From Acetobacteraceae bacterium (lineage in GTDB: Bacteria > Pseudomonadota > Alphaproteobacteria > Acetobacterales > Acetobacteraceae): DNA of 64,000 nucleotides. The notes beneath the pieces are model-generated. The model was not told where the DNA came from. It did not search any database and saw nothing but the letters and a program-made list of their open reading frames with translations. The position numbers and the translations under genes were made by a program. Of the stretch, positions 51,592 through 60,020 are shown in pieces; positions within the stretch are counted from its first letter, which is position 1, and the number at the start of each line of letters is the position of its first letter. The stretch lies in the NCBI GenBank assembly GCA_021732665.1, contig JAKFUL010000012.1:1-64000 (forward strand), in the 5' to 3' direction.

Positions 51592-53624
51592 GGTGGCGCA
51601 TTGGCATCGATGTCGGCGGCACCTTCACCGATCTGGTGGCCATCGCCGGGGATGGCGGCACGGTGATGGCCAAGGCCGCCAGCACGCCGGCCGACCAGTC
51701 GCTGGGCGTGCTGGCGGGCCTTGCCAATCTGGCGGCCGCCCTGGGCGTGGGCCTCGATGAGTTGCTCAGCCGCACCGAGCACATCATCCACGGCACCACG
51801 GTCGCCACCAACGCCCTGCTGGAACGCCGCGGCGCCCGCGTGGCCATGCTCACGACCCAGGGCCATCGCGACGTGGTGGAAATGCGCGAGGGGCTGAAGC
51901 CCGACCGCTACAATTTGCGCATGGCCCCGCCCGAGCCGCTGGTGCCGCGCCACCGCCGCATCCCCGTGGCCGAGCGCCTGCGCGCCGATGGAAGGGTGGA
52001 AACCGCGCTGGAAGCCCCGGCGCTGAATGCCGCCATCGCCGCCGTGGGGGAGGCCGACGCGGTCGCCATCTGCTTCCTGCACGCCTGGGCCGACCCGCGG
52101 CACGAGGCCACCGCCGCCGCCGCCCTGCGCGCGGCCCGGCCCGATCTCTTCGTCACGGCGTCGCACGAGGTTCTGCCGGAGATCAAGGAATTCGAGCGCT
52201 TCTCCACCACCGCGGTGAACGCCTATGTCGGCCCGGTGGTGGCGCGCTACCTGGGCCGGCTGGCCGGGCGCCTGGCCGAGGCCGGCTACCAGGGCGCGGT
52301 CTTCGTCATCCTCTCGCATGGCGGCGTGGCCCCGCTGGCGGATGCGGCGCGCCTCGCCGTGGGCACGGCGCTCTCCGGCCCGGCGGGCGGGGTGGCGGCG
52401 GCGGTGGCGCTTTCGGCCATGGGGATCGGGGGCGAGCTGGTCACCTTCGACATGGGCGGCACCTCCACCGACATCGCCTCCATCACGCAAGGCCGCGCCA
52501 CGCTGGGCCGCGGGCGGGAGGTCGGCGGCGAGGTGATCGCGCTGGAAAGCCTGGATATCGTGACGCTGGGCGCCGGCGGCGGGTCCATCGCGGCGCTGGG
52601 TCCGGATGGCCGGCTGCAGGTCGGCCCGCGCAGCGCCGGCGCCAGGCCGGGGCCGGCCTGCTACGGCCGGGGTGGCGTGGAGCCGGCGGTGACCGACGCC
52701 AATCTGGTGCTGGGTTTCCTCAGCGCCGGCAATTTTCTCGGCGGCGCGCAGGCGCTGGACCTGCCGGCGGCCGAGGCCGCCATGGCCGCACTGGCCGGCC
52801 GGCTGGGCATCGCGCCGCTCGACCTTGCCGCCGGCATTTTCCGCCTGGTGAATGCCCGCATGGCCGATGGTGTGCGCGTCGCCACCGTGCGGCGCGGCAT
52901 CGACCCGCGGGCGGCCACGCTGCTGGCTTTTGGCGGCGCCGCCGGGCTGCATGCCAGCGCCGTGGCGCGCGATCTGGGCATGAAGCGCTATGCCGTGCCG
53001 CTGCTGGCCGCCGGCCTCTCCGCCTGGGGCATGCTGCGCACCGATCTACGCTATGAGGTGACCCGCAGCGTGAGCGTGGCCGAGGGCGTGCCGCCCGCCG
53101 CGACGCTCGCCGCGCTCTACGCGCGGCTGGAAGACGAGGCGCGGCAAAAAATGGCCGAATGGTTCCACGGTCCGATCGACACCACCCGCTCCGCCTCCAT
53201 GCGCTATGGCGAGCAGGTCTTCGAGATCAAGGTCGGGCTGGATGGGCTGGACTGGACGCGCGGCGACGCGGACGAGCAGGCCCGCCAGGCCTTCCACGCC
53301 GAACACCAGCGCCTCTTCACCTACCAACTCCCGGAGGATGAGGTGGTGCTGGTCAGCGCCCGTGTCGCGGCGCTCGGCCGGCTGGGCGGGGCGGCGGGGT
53401 ATTTCTCGCGGCCCGCGATGACCGCGCCGGGCGCGCGCCGGGTCTTTCTCGGCGGCGCCTGGCGCGAGGTGGCGGTGCATGGCTTCTTCGATTTCCAGCC
53501 CGGCCGCCGCCTGGAGGCCCCGGCCATCGTGGAAAGCAGCACCACAACCGTCCTGCTCGCCGCCGGCGAATTCGTGGAGTTCGACCCGCGCGGCTGGCTG
53601 ATGGTGACCATCGCCGATGGCTGA
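51588..53624 (+). CDS. hyuA: Hydantoinase A/oxoprolinase subunit
   Basis: This 678-residue ATP-binding subunit has the ASKHA-type phosphate loop RIGIDVGGTFTDLVAI at the start, HIIHGTTVATNALLERRGAR, and the second loop FDMGGTSTDIASI. The C-terminal EQVFEIKV and DRYNLRM elements fit HyuA. It phosphorylates the substrate amide so that the ring can open with HyuB. Order is hyuB then hyuA, and pdxY overlaps its end by eight bases, so all three are one unit. Confidence 0.93.
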   Translation: MRWRIGIDVGGTFTDLVAIAGDGGTVMAKAASTPADQSLGVLAGLANLAAALGVGLDELLSRTEHIIHGTTVATNALLERRGARVAMLTTQGHRDVVEMREGLKPDRYNLRMAPPEPLVPRHRRIPVAERLRADGRVETALEAPALNAAIAAVGEADAVAICFLHAWADPRHEATAAAALRAARPDLFVTASHEVLPEIKEFERFSTTAVNAYVGPVVARYLGRLAGRLAEAGYQGAVFVILSHGGVAPLADAARLAVGTALSGPAGGVAAAVALSAMGIGGELVTFDMGGTSTDIASITQGRATLGRGREVGGEVIALESLDIVTLGAGGGSIAALGPDGRLQVGPRSAGARPGPACYGRGGVEPAVTDANLVLGFLSAGNFLGGAQALDLPAAEAAMAALAGRLGIAPLDLAAGIFRLVNARMADGVRVATVRRGIDPRAATLLAFGGAAGLHASAVARDLGMKRYAVPLLAAGLSAWGMLRTDLRYEVTRSVSVAEGVPPAATLAALYARLEDEARQKMAEWFHGPIDTTRSASMRYGEQVFEIKVGLDGLDWTRGDADEQARQAFHAEHQRLFTYQLPEDEVVLVSARVAALGRLGGAAGYFSRPAMTAPGARRVFLGGAWREVAVHGFFDFQPGRRLEAPAIVESSTTTVLLAAGEFVEFDPRGWLMVTIADG

Positions 53625-54462
53625 GAACATCCTCTCCATCCAGTCCTGGGTCAGCTATGGCCATGTCGGCAATGCCTCGGCCATGTTTCCGTTGCAGCGG
53701 CTCGGCGCCGAGGTCTGGGCGGTCAACACCGTGCAGTTCAGCAACCACACCGGCTATGGCGCCTGGCGCGGGCAGGTGTTTTCCGGCGATCTGGTGCGGG
53801 AATGCGTGGCGGGCATCGCCGATCGCGGCGTGCTCGGGCGCTGTGACGCCGTGCTGTCCGGCTATGTCGGTGGGGCCGATATCGGCGATGCGATCCTGGA
53901 CGCCGTGGCCCGGGTGAAGGCGGCCAACCCCGCCGCGCTGTATTGCTGCGACCCGGTGATCGGCGATGATGGCCGCGGCGTCTATGTCCGGCCGGGCATT
54001 GCCGAATTCTTCCGCGACAGTGCCCTGGCGCTGGCCGATATCGCCACCCCCAACCGCTTCGAGCTGGAATGGCTGACCGGCCGCACCATCGCCTCCCTGG
54101 CCGATGCCAAGGCGGCCATCACGGCCCTGCAGGCGATGGGCCCGCGCTGCGTGCTGCTGACCAGTTTCGAGAGCCAGCCCGGCCACATCGGCATGGTGGC
54201 GGCCGAGGGCGGCGGGTTCTGGCATCTGGAAACGCCGCTGCTGCCGCTGTCGATCAACGGCGCGGGGGATGCGATCTGCGCGCTCTACCTGCTGCACCGG
54301 ATGCGGACCGGGAGTGCCGCGGCGGCACTCTCGGCCGCCGCCTCCTCGGTCTTCGGCCTGCTCGCGCGCACCGCCGAGGCAGGTTCGCGCGAGATCCTGA
54401 CGGTGGCGGCGCAGGAGGAATTCGTGGCGCCCAGCCGCGTCTTCACCGCCCGGCCGGTGTGA
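53617..54462 (+). CDS. pdxY: Pyridoxal kinase
   Basis: This 281-residue kinase belongs to the PdxY/PdxK ribokinase-like family. [20 protein letters not shown] starts the substrate site. [29 protein letters not shown] and [12 protein letters not shown] follow. The anion hole is [12 protein letters not shown]. It makes pyridoxal 5'-phosphate from pyridoxal. Its start lies inside hyuA, an unusual partner for a vitamin kinase; the operon may feed a PLP enzyme acting on the ring-opened product, or may simply share a transcript. Confidence 0.92.
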   Translation: MAENILSIQSWVSYGHVGNASAMFPLQRLGAEVWAVNTVQFSNHTGYGAWRGQVFSGDLVRECVAGIADRGVLGRCDAVLSGYVGGADIGDAILDAVARVKAANPAALYCCDPVIGDDGRGVYVRPGIAEFFRDSALALADIATPNRFELEWLTGRTIASLADAKAAITALQAMGPRCVLLTSFESQPGHIGMVAAEGGGFWHLETPLLPLSINGAGDAICALYLLHRMRTGSAAAALSAAASSVFGLLARTAEAGSREILTVAAQEEFVAPSRVFTARPV

Positions 54463-54466
54463 CGCC

Positions 54467-54745
54467 CTACCAGCTGCGATAGCCGCCGAACTGTTCGCGC
54501 TGGGCGCGGCGCCATTCGCGCCGCTGTTCGCGCTCCTGCTCGATGCGCCAGGCTTCCTGCCGCGCGGCCTCGGCGATGCGGGCCTCGTCACGTTCGCGGC
54601 GCCATTCGCGGCGCTGCTGCCAGTCCGGCTGGCCATAGCCTTGCCCGGCATAGCCGTACTGGCTCGGCTGATAGGGCTGCCAGGCCTGGGCCGGGCCCAT
54701 CAGACCAATTCCCACAACGGCCGCGGCGATGAATGAACGGATCAT
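54467..54745 (-). CDS. Small secreted Arg/Trp/Glu-rich protein
   Basis: This 92-residue protein has a signal peptide (MIRSFIAAAVVGIGLMGPAQA), a Tyr/Gln/Gly-rich stretch (QPYQPSQYGYAGQGYGQPDW), and a highly charged helical tail repeating REWRRERDEARIAEAARQEA-like units. The start at 54745 is supported by a near-perfect Shine-Dalgarno sequence, AAGGAGGTG, eight bases upstream, so it is likely well translated. No domain is recognised. A periplasmic, polyampholytic protein of this kind may be a stress or envelope protein. Confidence 0.7.
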   Translation of the reverse strand: MIRSFIAAAVVGIGLMGPAQAWQPYQPSQYGYAGQGYGQPDWQQRREWRRERDEARIAEAARQEAWRIEQEREQRREWRRAQREQFGGYRSW

Positions 54746-54826
54746 CTGACACCTCCTTGGTGATGCGGAAGGTGTAGCGGTGCGGGGTGGCTTTTCGCGG
54801 GTGGAATCGTGGTGGCGGCGTGGCAA

Positions 54827-55858
54827 TCAGCCGATCAGCTTCACGCCCACCAGCGCCAGCAGCGTGATCCACAGCGTGCTGGCCACGCCGAGGAAGAGTG
54901 GCGCCAAGCCGCGCGCCTTCAGCGCCTTCAGGTCGGTGGAAAAACCCAGCGCCGCCACGCTGGCCGCCAGCATCAGCGGCACCAGGAAGCGGCTGGCTTG
55001 CACCGCCTCACCCGGCACCAGCCCGGTGCTGCCCAGCAACACCAGCCCCAGGAAGCCGAAGGCGAACCAGGGCACCGGCGCCTTCACCGAAGCGGCCTCC
55101 CCGCCCGCCTGCCTGGCCACCCACCAGCCCAGCGCCAGCACCGCCGGCGCCAGCAGGAAGACCCGCGCCAGCTTCATCACCGTGCCGCTTTGCGACGCCT
55201 CCGGCCCGCCCGCCGCGGCGGCACCCACCGCCTGCACCACCTCATGGATGGCGGCACCCGACCACAACCCGTATTCGCGCGCCGACAGCCCCAGCGGCCC
55301 GGCCAGCGCCGGGAAGATCAGCAAGGCGGCCGTGCCGCAAAGCGTGATCACCGCCAGCGCATAGGTCACATCCTCATCCCGCCCCCGCGCCACCTGGTTG
55401 GCGGCGACGATGGCGGAGGCGCCGCAAATGGCGGTGCCGGTGCCCAAAAGCTGCGACAGCGCCCGGTCCACCCCCATCACACCCCCGAGCCAGATGGTGA
55501 AGGGCAGGGTCGTTCCCACCACGACCACCGCCAGAACCAGCGCGCCCGGCCCGAGCGCCCACAGCATCCCCAGCGTCACCTGCAACCCCAGCAGCACGAT
55601 GGCCGCCCGCAGCACCGGCCGCACGGCATAGGCGACGCCGGCCTTCATGCTGGGCGTGGGCCCCATCGCCGCGCGCCAGCCGATGCCGATGACCAGCGCC
55701 ACCACCACCGGGTTCAGCGCCGCGAGCCCGGTGGCGTTGCGCACCATGATGGCAACTCCCGCCACAGCGAAACAAAAGACCAGCCCCGGCGCCAGCCCGC
55801 GCATGCGCTGCATCAATGGCTGCGTGGTGGTGTTGGCGACGGGGACTGCCATGCTCAA
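54827..55858 (-). CDS. YeiH/UPF0324-family putative transporter
   Basis: This 343-residue membrane protein has about ten helices. Family-specific motifs are present: GTGTAICGASAIVAANQV, ALAVITLCGTAALLIFPAL, YGLWSGAAIHEVVQAVGAA and the N-terminal MKAGVAYAVRPVLRAAIVLLG region. YeiH-type proteins have been proposed as sulfate or anion exporters, but transport substrates are not firmly known. It is divergent from the amino-acid-binding protein at 55968. Confidence 0.9.
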   Translation of the reverse strand: MSMAVPVANTTTQPLMQRMRGLAPGLVFCFAVAGVAIMVRNATGLAALNPVVVALVIGIGWRAAMGPTPSMKAGVAYAVRPVLRAAIVLLGLQVTLGMLWALGPGALVLAVVVVGTTLPFTIWLGGVMGVDRALSQLLGTGTAICGASAIVAANQVARGRDEDVTYALAVITLCGTAALLIFPALAGPLGLSAREYGLWSGAAIHEVVQAVGAAAAGGPEASQSGTVMKLARVFLLAPAVLALGWWVARQAGGEAASVKAPVPWFAFGFLGLVLLGSTGLVPGEAVQASRFLVPLMLAASVAALGFSTDLKALKARGLAPLFLGVASTLWITLLALVGVKLIG

Positions 55859-55967
55859 TCCAGCTGAAATCTCTGCCCATCACACTTCGCCGAAGCACGG
55901 CCGGCGTCAAGTTGCGCCCGGGCCACGTCGCGTCCATGCTCGGCTGCAACCCGATCCGGAGCGCCGC

Positions 55968-56990
55968 ATGTTCAAGCCCGCCCTTGCCTTCCTGGCCCTT
56001 CTCCTGCCCGGCCTGGCCGCGGCGCAGATGGCCAGTCCCGGCCCCACCCTCGCCCAGGTCCGCGCGCGCGACCTGCTGGTCTGCGGCACCTCCACCGGTG
56101 CCGCCGGCTTCTCGATGCCCGACAGCCGGGGCGAGTATCGCGGCATCGACAATGACATCTGCCGCGCCTTCGCCGCCGCCGCTTTGGGCGACGCGGCAAA
56201 AATCCGCTGGGTGCCGCTGACCACCAACACCCGGCTGACCGCGCTGCAATCGGGCCAGATCGATGTTCTGGCGCGCACTGTGACCTGGACCCAGTCGCGC
56301 GACACGGCCAATGGGCTGAACTTCACCGCCATCAGCTTCTTCGACGGGCAGGGCTTCATGCTGCGCCGCTCGGCCGGCATCACCCGCGCGGCGCAACTTG
56401 TCGGCGCCTCGATCTGCGTCGTCGCGGGATCGACCAACGAGCTGAACCTGTCGGACTGGGCGCGCACCAACAACATCGCCTATTCCCCCGTGGTGTTCGA
56501 GCAGAATGACGAGGCGCGGCGCAGCTACCTCGCCGGCCGCTGCGACGCCTATTCGACGGATGCCAGCCAACTCGCAGGGCTGCGCGCCAGCTTTCCCACC
56601 CCCGACGACCACGTGATCCTGGCCGACATCATCAGCAAGGAGCCGCACAGCCCGGTGGTGCGGCATGGCGACGACCAGTGGTTCGACATCATCCGCTGGA
56701 CCTTCTTCGCCCTGTTGACGGCCGAGGAGCTGGGCATCACCCAGGCCAATGTGGATAGTTTCCTGACCAGCCCGAACCCGGAAATCCGCCGCCTGCTCGG
56801 CATGGCGGGCGATCATGGCCCGATGATGGGGCTGGACCGGCGCTGGGCCTACAATGCCATTCGCGCCGTGGGGAATTACGGCGAGATCTTCGAGCGCCAT
56901 CTCGGCGCGGGCAGCCCCATCGGCCTGCGGCGTGGCCTGAACGCGCTCTATACCAATGGCGGCCTGATGTACGCGCCGCCGATCCGCTGA
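55968..56990 (+). CDS. General L-amino-acid ABC binding protein (AapJ-like)
   Basis: This 340-residue protein has a signal peptide (MFKPALAFLALLLPGLAAAQ) and the AapJ-type binding-protein pattern: VRARDLLVCGTSTGAAGFSM, EYRGIDNDICRAFAAAALGD, DVLARTVTWTQSRD, LSDWARTNNIAY and a long C-terminal part with KEPHSPVVRHGDDQW. It binds amino acids for an AapQMP-type importer. Those membrane and ATPase genes are not downstream (a small protein and msrP lie on the other strand), so it is another orphan binding protein. The ATG at 55968 is chosen for the signal peptide. Confidence 0.9.
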   Translation: MFKPALAFLALLLPGLAAAQMASPGPTLAQVRARDLLVCGTSTGAAGFSMPDSRGEYRGIDNDICRAFAAAALGDAAKIRWVPLTTNTRLTALQSGQIDVLARTVTWTQSRDTANGLNFTAISFFDGQGFMLRRSAGITRAAQLVGASICVVAGSTNELNLSDWARTNNIAYSPVVFEQNDEARRSYLAGRCDAYSTDASQLAGLRASFPTPDDHVILADIISKEPHSPVVRHGDDQWFDIIRWTFFALLTAEELGITQANVDSFLTSPNPEIRRLLGMAGDHGPMMGLDRRWAYNAIRAVGNYGEIFERHLGAGSPIGLRRGLNALYTNGGLMYAPPIR

Positions 56991-56994
56991 GCGA

Positions 56995-57222
56995 CTACGA
57001 CCCGTCCGGGCGCTTCTGCACCCAGCCCGCGACGATGAGCAGGCCCACGCCGGTGAGCATGGGAACCACCCAGGAAGGCCGGATCAGCACCAGATAGGCA
57101 AGGCTGCCGGCCTCGTCAGCCCGGCCGAAGGCCGGCACGGCCTCGGCCAGCGGAACGCCGAAGCCCAACGCGAAGCCCAGCGCGAAGCCGATGATGACCA
57201 GAAGCCAACCTGCCAATCTCAT
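56995..57222 (-). CDS. Small membrane protein (75 residues), unknown function
   Basis: Two hydrophobic segments, LAGWLLVIIGFALGFALGFG and VVPMLTGVGLLIVAGW, are joined by a polar loop. The start at 57222 overlaps the MsrP stop (ATGA), so it is translationally coupled to it. In E. coli the partner of MsrP is the haem protein MsrQ, a six-helix membrane protein of about 200 residues. This 75-residue protein has no haem-ligand histidines and cannot replace it directly. Confidence 0.6.
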   Translation of the reverse strand: MRLAGWLLVIIGFALGFALGFGVPLAEAVPAFGRADEAGSLAYLVLIRPSWVVPMLTGVGLLIVAGWVQKRPDGS

Positions 57223-58175
57223 GCAAACAATCGTTCACCTTGCAGGCCCTCATAAAGACCCGCGACGAATTCGCCATAGCCGTTCCACATCTGGGTGGGA
57301 ACCCGCTCATTCGTGCCGATCAGGCGCTCGGTCGCCTGGCTCCAGCGCGGATGCGCGACGGCCGGGTTCACATTGGCCCAGAACCCGTATTCGGCGGGCT
57401 GGATGGTGCCCCAGAAGGTGGGGGGACGGGCTTCCTGCACCACGATGCGCACCAGCGACTTGCCGGATTTGAAGCCGTATTTCCAGGGGAACAGCACCCG
57501 CAACGGTCCGCCGTTCTGCGGCGGCAGCGGCTGGCCGAACAGGCCGATGGGCATGAAGCTCAGCTCATTCTGCGCCTCGGCGATGGTGCAGGCCTCCATG
57601 TGCGGCCAGGGGTACCAGCTCTGCCGCAGGCCGGGCATCACCGCGGGCAGCTGCGCGGTCTGGAAGGACACGTAGCGCGCGCTGCCCAGCGGCCGGGCCA
57701 TGTTCAGCAGGGCGGCCAGGGGGAAGCCGGTCCAGGGCACGGTCATCGCCCAGGCCTCGACGCAGCGCAGGCGATAGACCCGCTCCTCGATCGGCATGGC
57801 GCGGATCAGCGCGTCGATATCCAGCTCGAGCGGCCGCTCGACCATGCCCTCCACCTTCAGGGTCCAGGGCCGGCGCGGCATCCGCTGCGCTTCGCGCGAG
57901 ATCGTCTTGCTGGTGCCGAACTCGTAGAAGTTGTTGTAGGTCGTCGCCTCGCGCTCCGACGTCAAGGCGCGGCCGGGTTGATAGCGGAGGTTGATTTCAT
58001 GCGGCGGCAGAGGCGGCACGGCGCCGGATTGTGCCAGCGCCGGGGCGGTGATGGCGGCCGAGCCGGCCATCATGCCGGCGGAGCCGGCCATCAGCGCGCG
58101 GCGGTTGAGCACGGCCTCGCGGGGGGTGACGGCGGATTCGGGGATTTCCCAGCCGCGGCGACGATGAATGAACAT
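57219..58175 (-). CDS. msrP: Periplasmic methionine-sulfoxide reductase catalytic subunit
   Basis: This 318-residue molybdenum enzyme (MsrP/YedY) repairs oxidised methionine in periplasmic proteins. A twin-arginine signal is present (LNRRALMAGSAG, residues 24-34). The molybdenum-binding cysteine is C138 in YRLRCVEAWAM. Other sites are TYNNFYEFGTSK, PRRPWTLKVEG and FPWKYGFKSGKSLVRI. The N-terminal extension before the signal is long, as in other alphaproteobacterial members. It is transcribed after an OpgC-type gene. The membrane partner MsrQ is not in the window. Confidence 0.94.
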   Translation of the reverse strand: MFIHRRRGWEIPESAVTPREAVLNRRALMAGSAGMMAGSAAITAPALAQSGAVPPLPPHEINLRYQPGRALTSEREATTYNNFYEFGTSKTISREAQRMPRRPWTLKVEGMVERPLELDIDALIRAMPIEERVYRLRCVEAWAMTVPWTGFPLAALLNMARPLGSARYVSFQTAQLPAVMPGLRQSWYPWPHMEACTIAEAQNELSFMPIGLFGQPLPPQNGGPLRVLFPWKYGFKSGKSLVRIVVQEARPPTFWGTIQPAEYGFWANVNPAVAHPRWSQATERLIGTNERVPTQMWNGYGEFVAGLYEGLQGERLFA

Positions 58176-58189
58176 GCTTCGGTTGTCCT

Positions 58190-59284
58190 TCAGAGGGCTA
58201 TGATGTGGGTGCGCCGCGGCGGCGCGGAAGGCATGGCACGGCGATTTTCGATCATTCTGGCAAAACGCCACAAGGCAAGCGAGCCCAGGCCCAGGAGCAG
58301 CGGCTCGCTCCACCCCTGTGCGCCAGGCCAGAGCCGGAACGCGGTGGCGGCGAGAAAGGAGAAGAACAGCCCCAGGCTGAACACCTGCAGGCTGTTGCGC
58401 CCGAGCACGGCGAGCGCGCCGGCGGCGGCGCTGCGCGCCCAGGCAACATCGCGCGGGATCAGCACCGCGACGAGATAGGCGCAAGCCAGCGCGTGCAGCA
58501 GCCGCAGCGGTGCCAGTTGCTCCTTGCCCATCAGGGCGTTGGGCAGCCAGCCGGCGTGGTGGCACACCGCGCCGAACACCAGCAGAGCCAGGGCCATCAC
58601 GACCAGGACGCGGTTGCGGGCGATGGCGCGGCCATGCAGCAGCGCCTGCCGGCCGAACCAGGCGCCGAGCATGAACAGCGGCACCCAGGCCAAAGGATTG
58701 AAGGCGAAGGTGGTGCCGAACAGCGCCGGCAGGTCCGGCCCCGCGATCTGCGCCGCGGCATAGAGCGTGGCCGGCAACAGCAATGCCCGGGCTCCGAAGC
58801 GCTCCACCGCCCAGGCGAAAACCGGCAGTGAGGCCATCGCGAACAGAAACAGTGGCAGGATGCCCATGAAGGGGGGCTGGTAGAGCATGACCGCCGCACC
58901 CAGCGCCGCCAGCACCGGCGCCTCGAAAGCGAAGGCCCAACCCGGCTCGCTAACCCAGGGGGAAAGCGCCGTGACCATCAAGGCGAAGCCCAGGAAGACC
59001 AGCAGGTGCATCCGCCACAGCTTGACGATGCGCAGCCAGAGGTCCCTGCAGGCGTTGCCGAAACTTCCCCTGGCCTGCTTGAGCGCGAAGACCGAACCCA
59101 GGCCGAAGCCGGAGAGAAAGACGAACTGCTCGGAGCTGTCGGAAAGCCCCCAGCCGGCATGAATCAGCCAGGCCCCGGTGAAGCTGCCGAAGGCATGGCT
59201 GTAGAAGATGGAAAGCTGCATCCAGCCCCGGAAGGCATCCAGCCGCTGGTCCCTGGGCGGTGCTTGCATCACTGCCAGGCTCAT
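58190..59284 (-). CDS. opgC: OpgC-domain acyltransferase-like membrane protein
   Basis: This 364-residue membrane protein has about ten helices and the OpgC pattern: RDQRLDAFRGWMQLSIFYSH, WLIHAGWGLSDSSEQFVFLSG, FEAPVLAALGAAVMLYQPPF and AFNPLAWVPLFMLGAWFGR. OpgC in other bacteria adds succinyl groups to osmoregulated periplasmic glucans. The opgG/H glucan synthesis genes are not nearby, so the acceptor could be another polysaccharide. It is coupled to the DoxX-like gene by ATGA and lies 14 bases before msrP. Confidence 0.85.
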   Translation of the reverse strand: MSLAVMQAPPRDQRLDAFRGWMQLSIFYSHAFGSFTGAWLIHAGWGLSDSSEQFVFLSGFGLGSVFALKQARGSFGNACRDLWLRIVKLWRMHLLVFLGFALMVTALSPWVSEPGWAFAFEAPVLAALGAAVMLYQPPFMGILPLFLFAMASLPVFAWAVERFGARALLLPATLYAAAQIAGPDLPALFGTTFAFNPLAWVPLFMLGAWFGRQALLHGRAIARNRVLVVMALALLVFGAVCHHAGWLPNALMGKEQLAPLRLLHALACAYLVAVLIPRDVAWARSAAAGALAVLGRNSLQVFSLGLFFSFLAATAFRLWPGAQGWSEPLLLGLGSLALWRFARMIENRRAMPSAPPRRTHIIAL

Positions 59285-59751
59285 GCATGGGCCGGGGCGC
59301 GAAGGCGGGTGGCCATGGCCCAGGCCTCACCGCGGTGCAGGAGGAACAGCAGCGAGGCCACCAGAAAGGTAAAGCATGCTTCCTTGAACAGCATGGCGCC
59401 ATCATTGTACGGGTCGATCCCGATCGGCCCCAGCGTGTGCAGGAAGATCGCGCCACCCATCAAACCCATGGTCATCAGCGCGCCGAACCAGCGCGTGGGC
59501 TGGTTGATCACCAGCGTCGCCGCGGCAATTTCCAGCAGCGCCACACCCCAGCGGAAAAGCGGTTCATGCCCGGGGAAGCCGAACCAGGTGGCCAGGGGCA
59601 GGAACACGCCCTCGACGCTGCCCTCGGCCGCATTGAGCTTGAATTGCTCATAATAGAATATTTCCCACGCTATCCAGCCGGCGAGAAGCCAGCTGAAAGC
59701 GGACAACATATGCGGCCGGTAGCGCCAACCCTGATTCATCGCCTGGTCCAT
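59281..59751 (-). CDS. DoxX-like four-helix membrane protein
   Basis: This 156-residue protein has four hydrophobic segments, around residues 15-30, 67-80, 90-105 and 125-143. The charged loop PLFRWGVALLEIAAATLVI resembles the DoxX/DUF4267 superfamily. Function is unclear for most members. It is the first gene of the operon with opgC, msrP and a small membrane protein. Its leader can form a seven-base stem (TCGAAGC at 59751-59757 with GCTTCGA at 59778-59784) that includes the first base of the start codon. Confidence 0.7.
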   Translation of the reverse strand: MDQAMNQGWRYRPHMLSAFSWLLAGWIAWEIFYYEQFKLNAAEGSVEGVFLPLATWFGFPGHEPLFRWGVALLEIAAATLVINQPTRWFGALMTMGLMGGAIFLHTLGPIGIDPYNDGAMLFKEACFTFLVASLLFLLHRGEAWAMATRLRAPAHA

Positions 59752-60020
59752 CGAAGCACCTTTCGTCTGATAACAGGGCTTCGACCCACCAACGCTTTCG
59801 GTTAGCGCAAGTGCGGCGAAATTTCTGTGAACCCCACCGCCTATGGGGCAGCCCGCATGTCGAGTTGACGCCGTGCCGCTGCCGCTGCCATCCTAGTCCA
59901 AGGGAAAAACGCAGTCGCCGGGTTCTGAACACCCCCAGCGCCGAAAGGCGAACCAATGTGCGCCCGTAGCATGCCACCCCGCCATAGTCACCGCCCGCAT
60001 CGCGGCCAGGTAGGAACGCG
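59752..60020. promoter_or_regulatory. Divergent promoter region, DoxX-like operon and desaturase
   Basis: This 269-base stretch separates two divergent genes and has lower G+C than its flanks, with an A-rich piece (CCAAGGGAAAAACGCAG near 59900). It probably holds the promoters of both units. I see no operator I can name and no gene. Confidence 0.5.
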
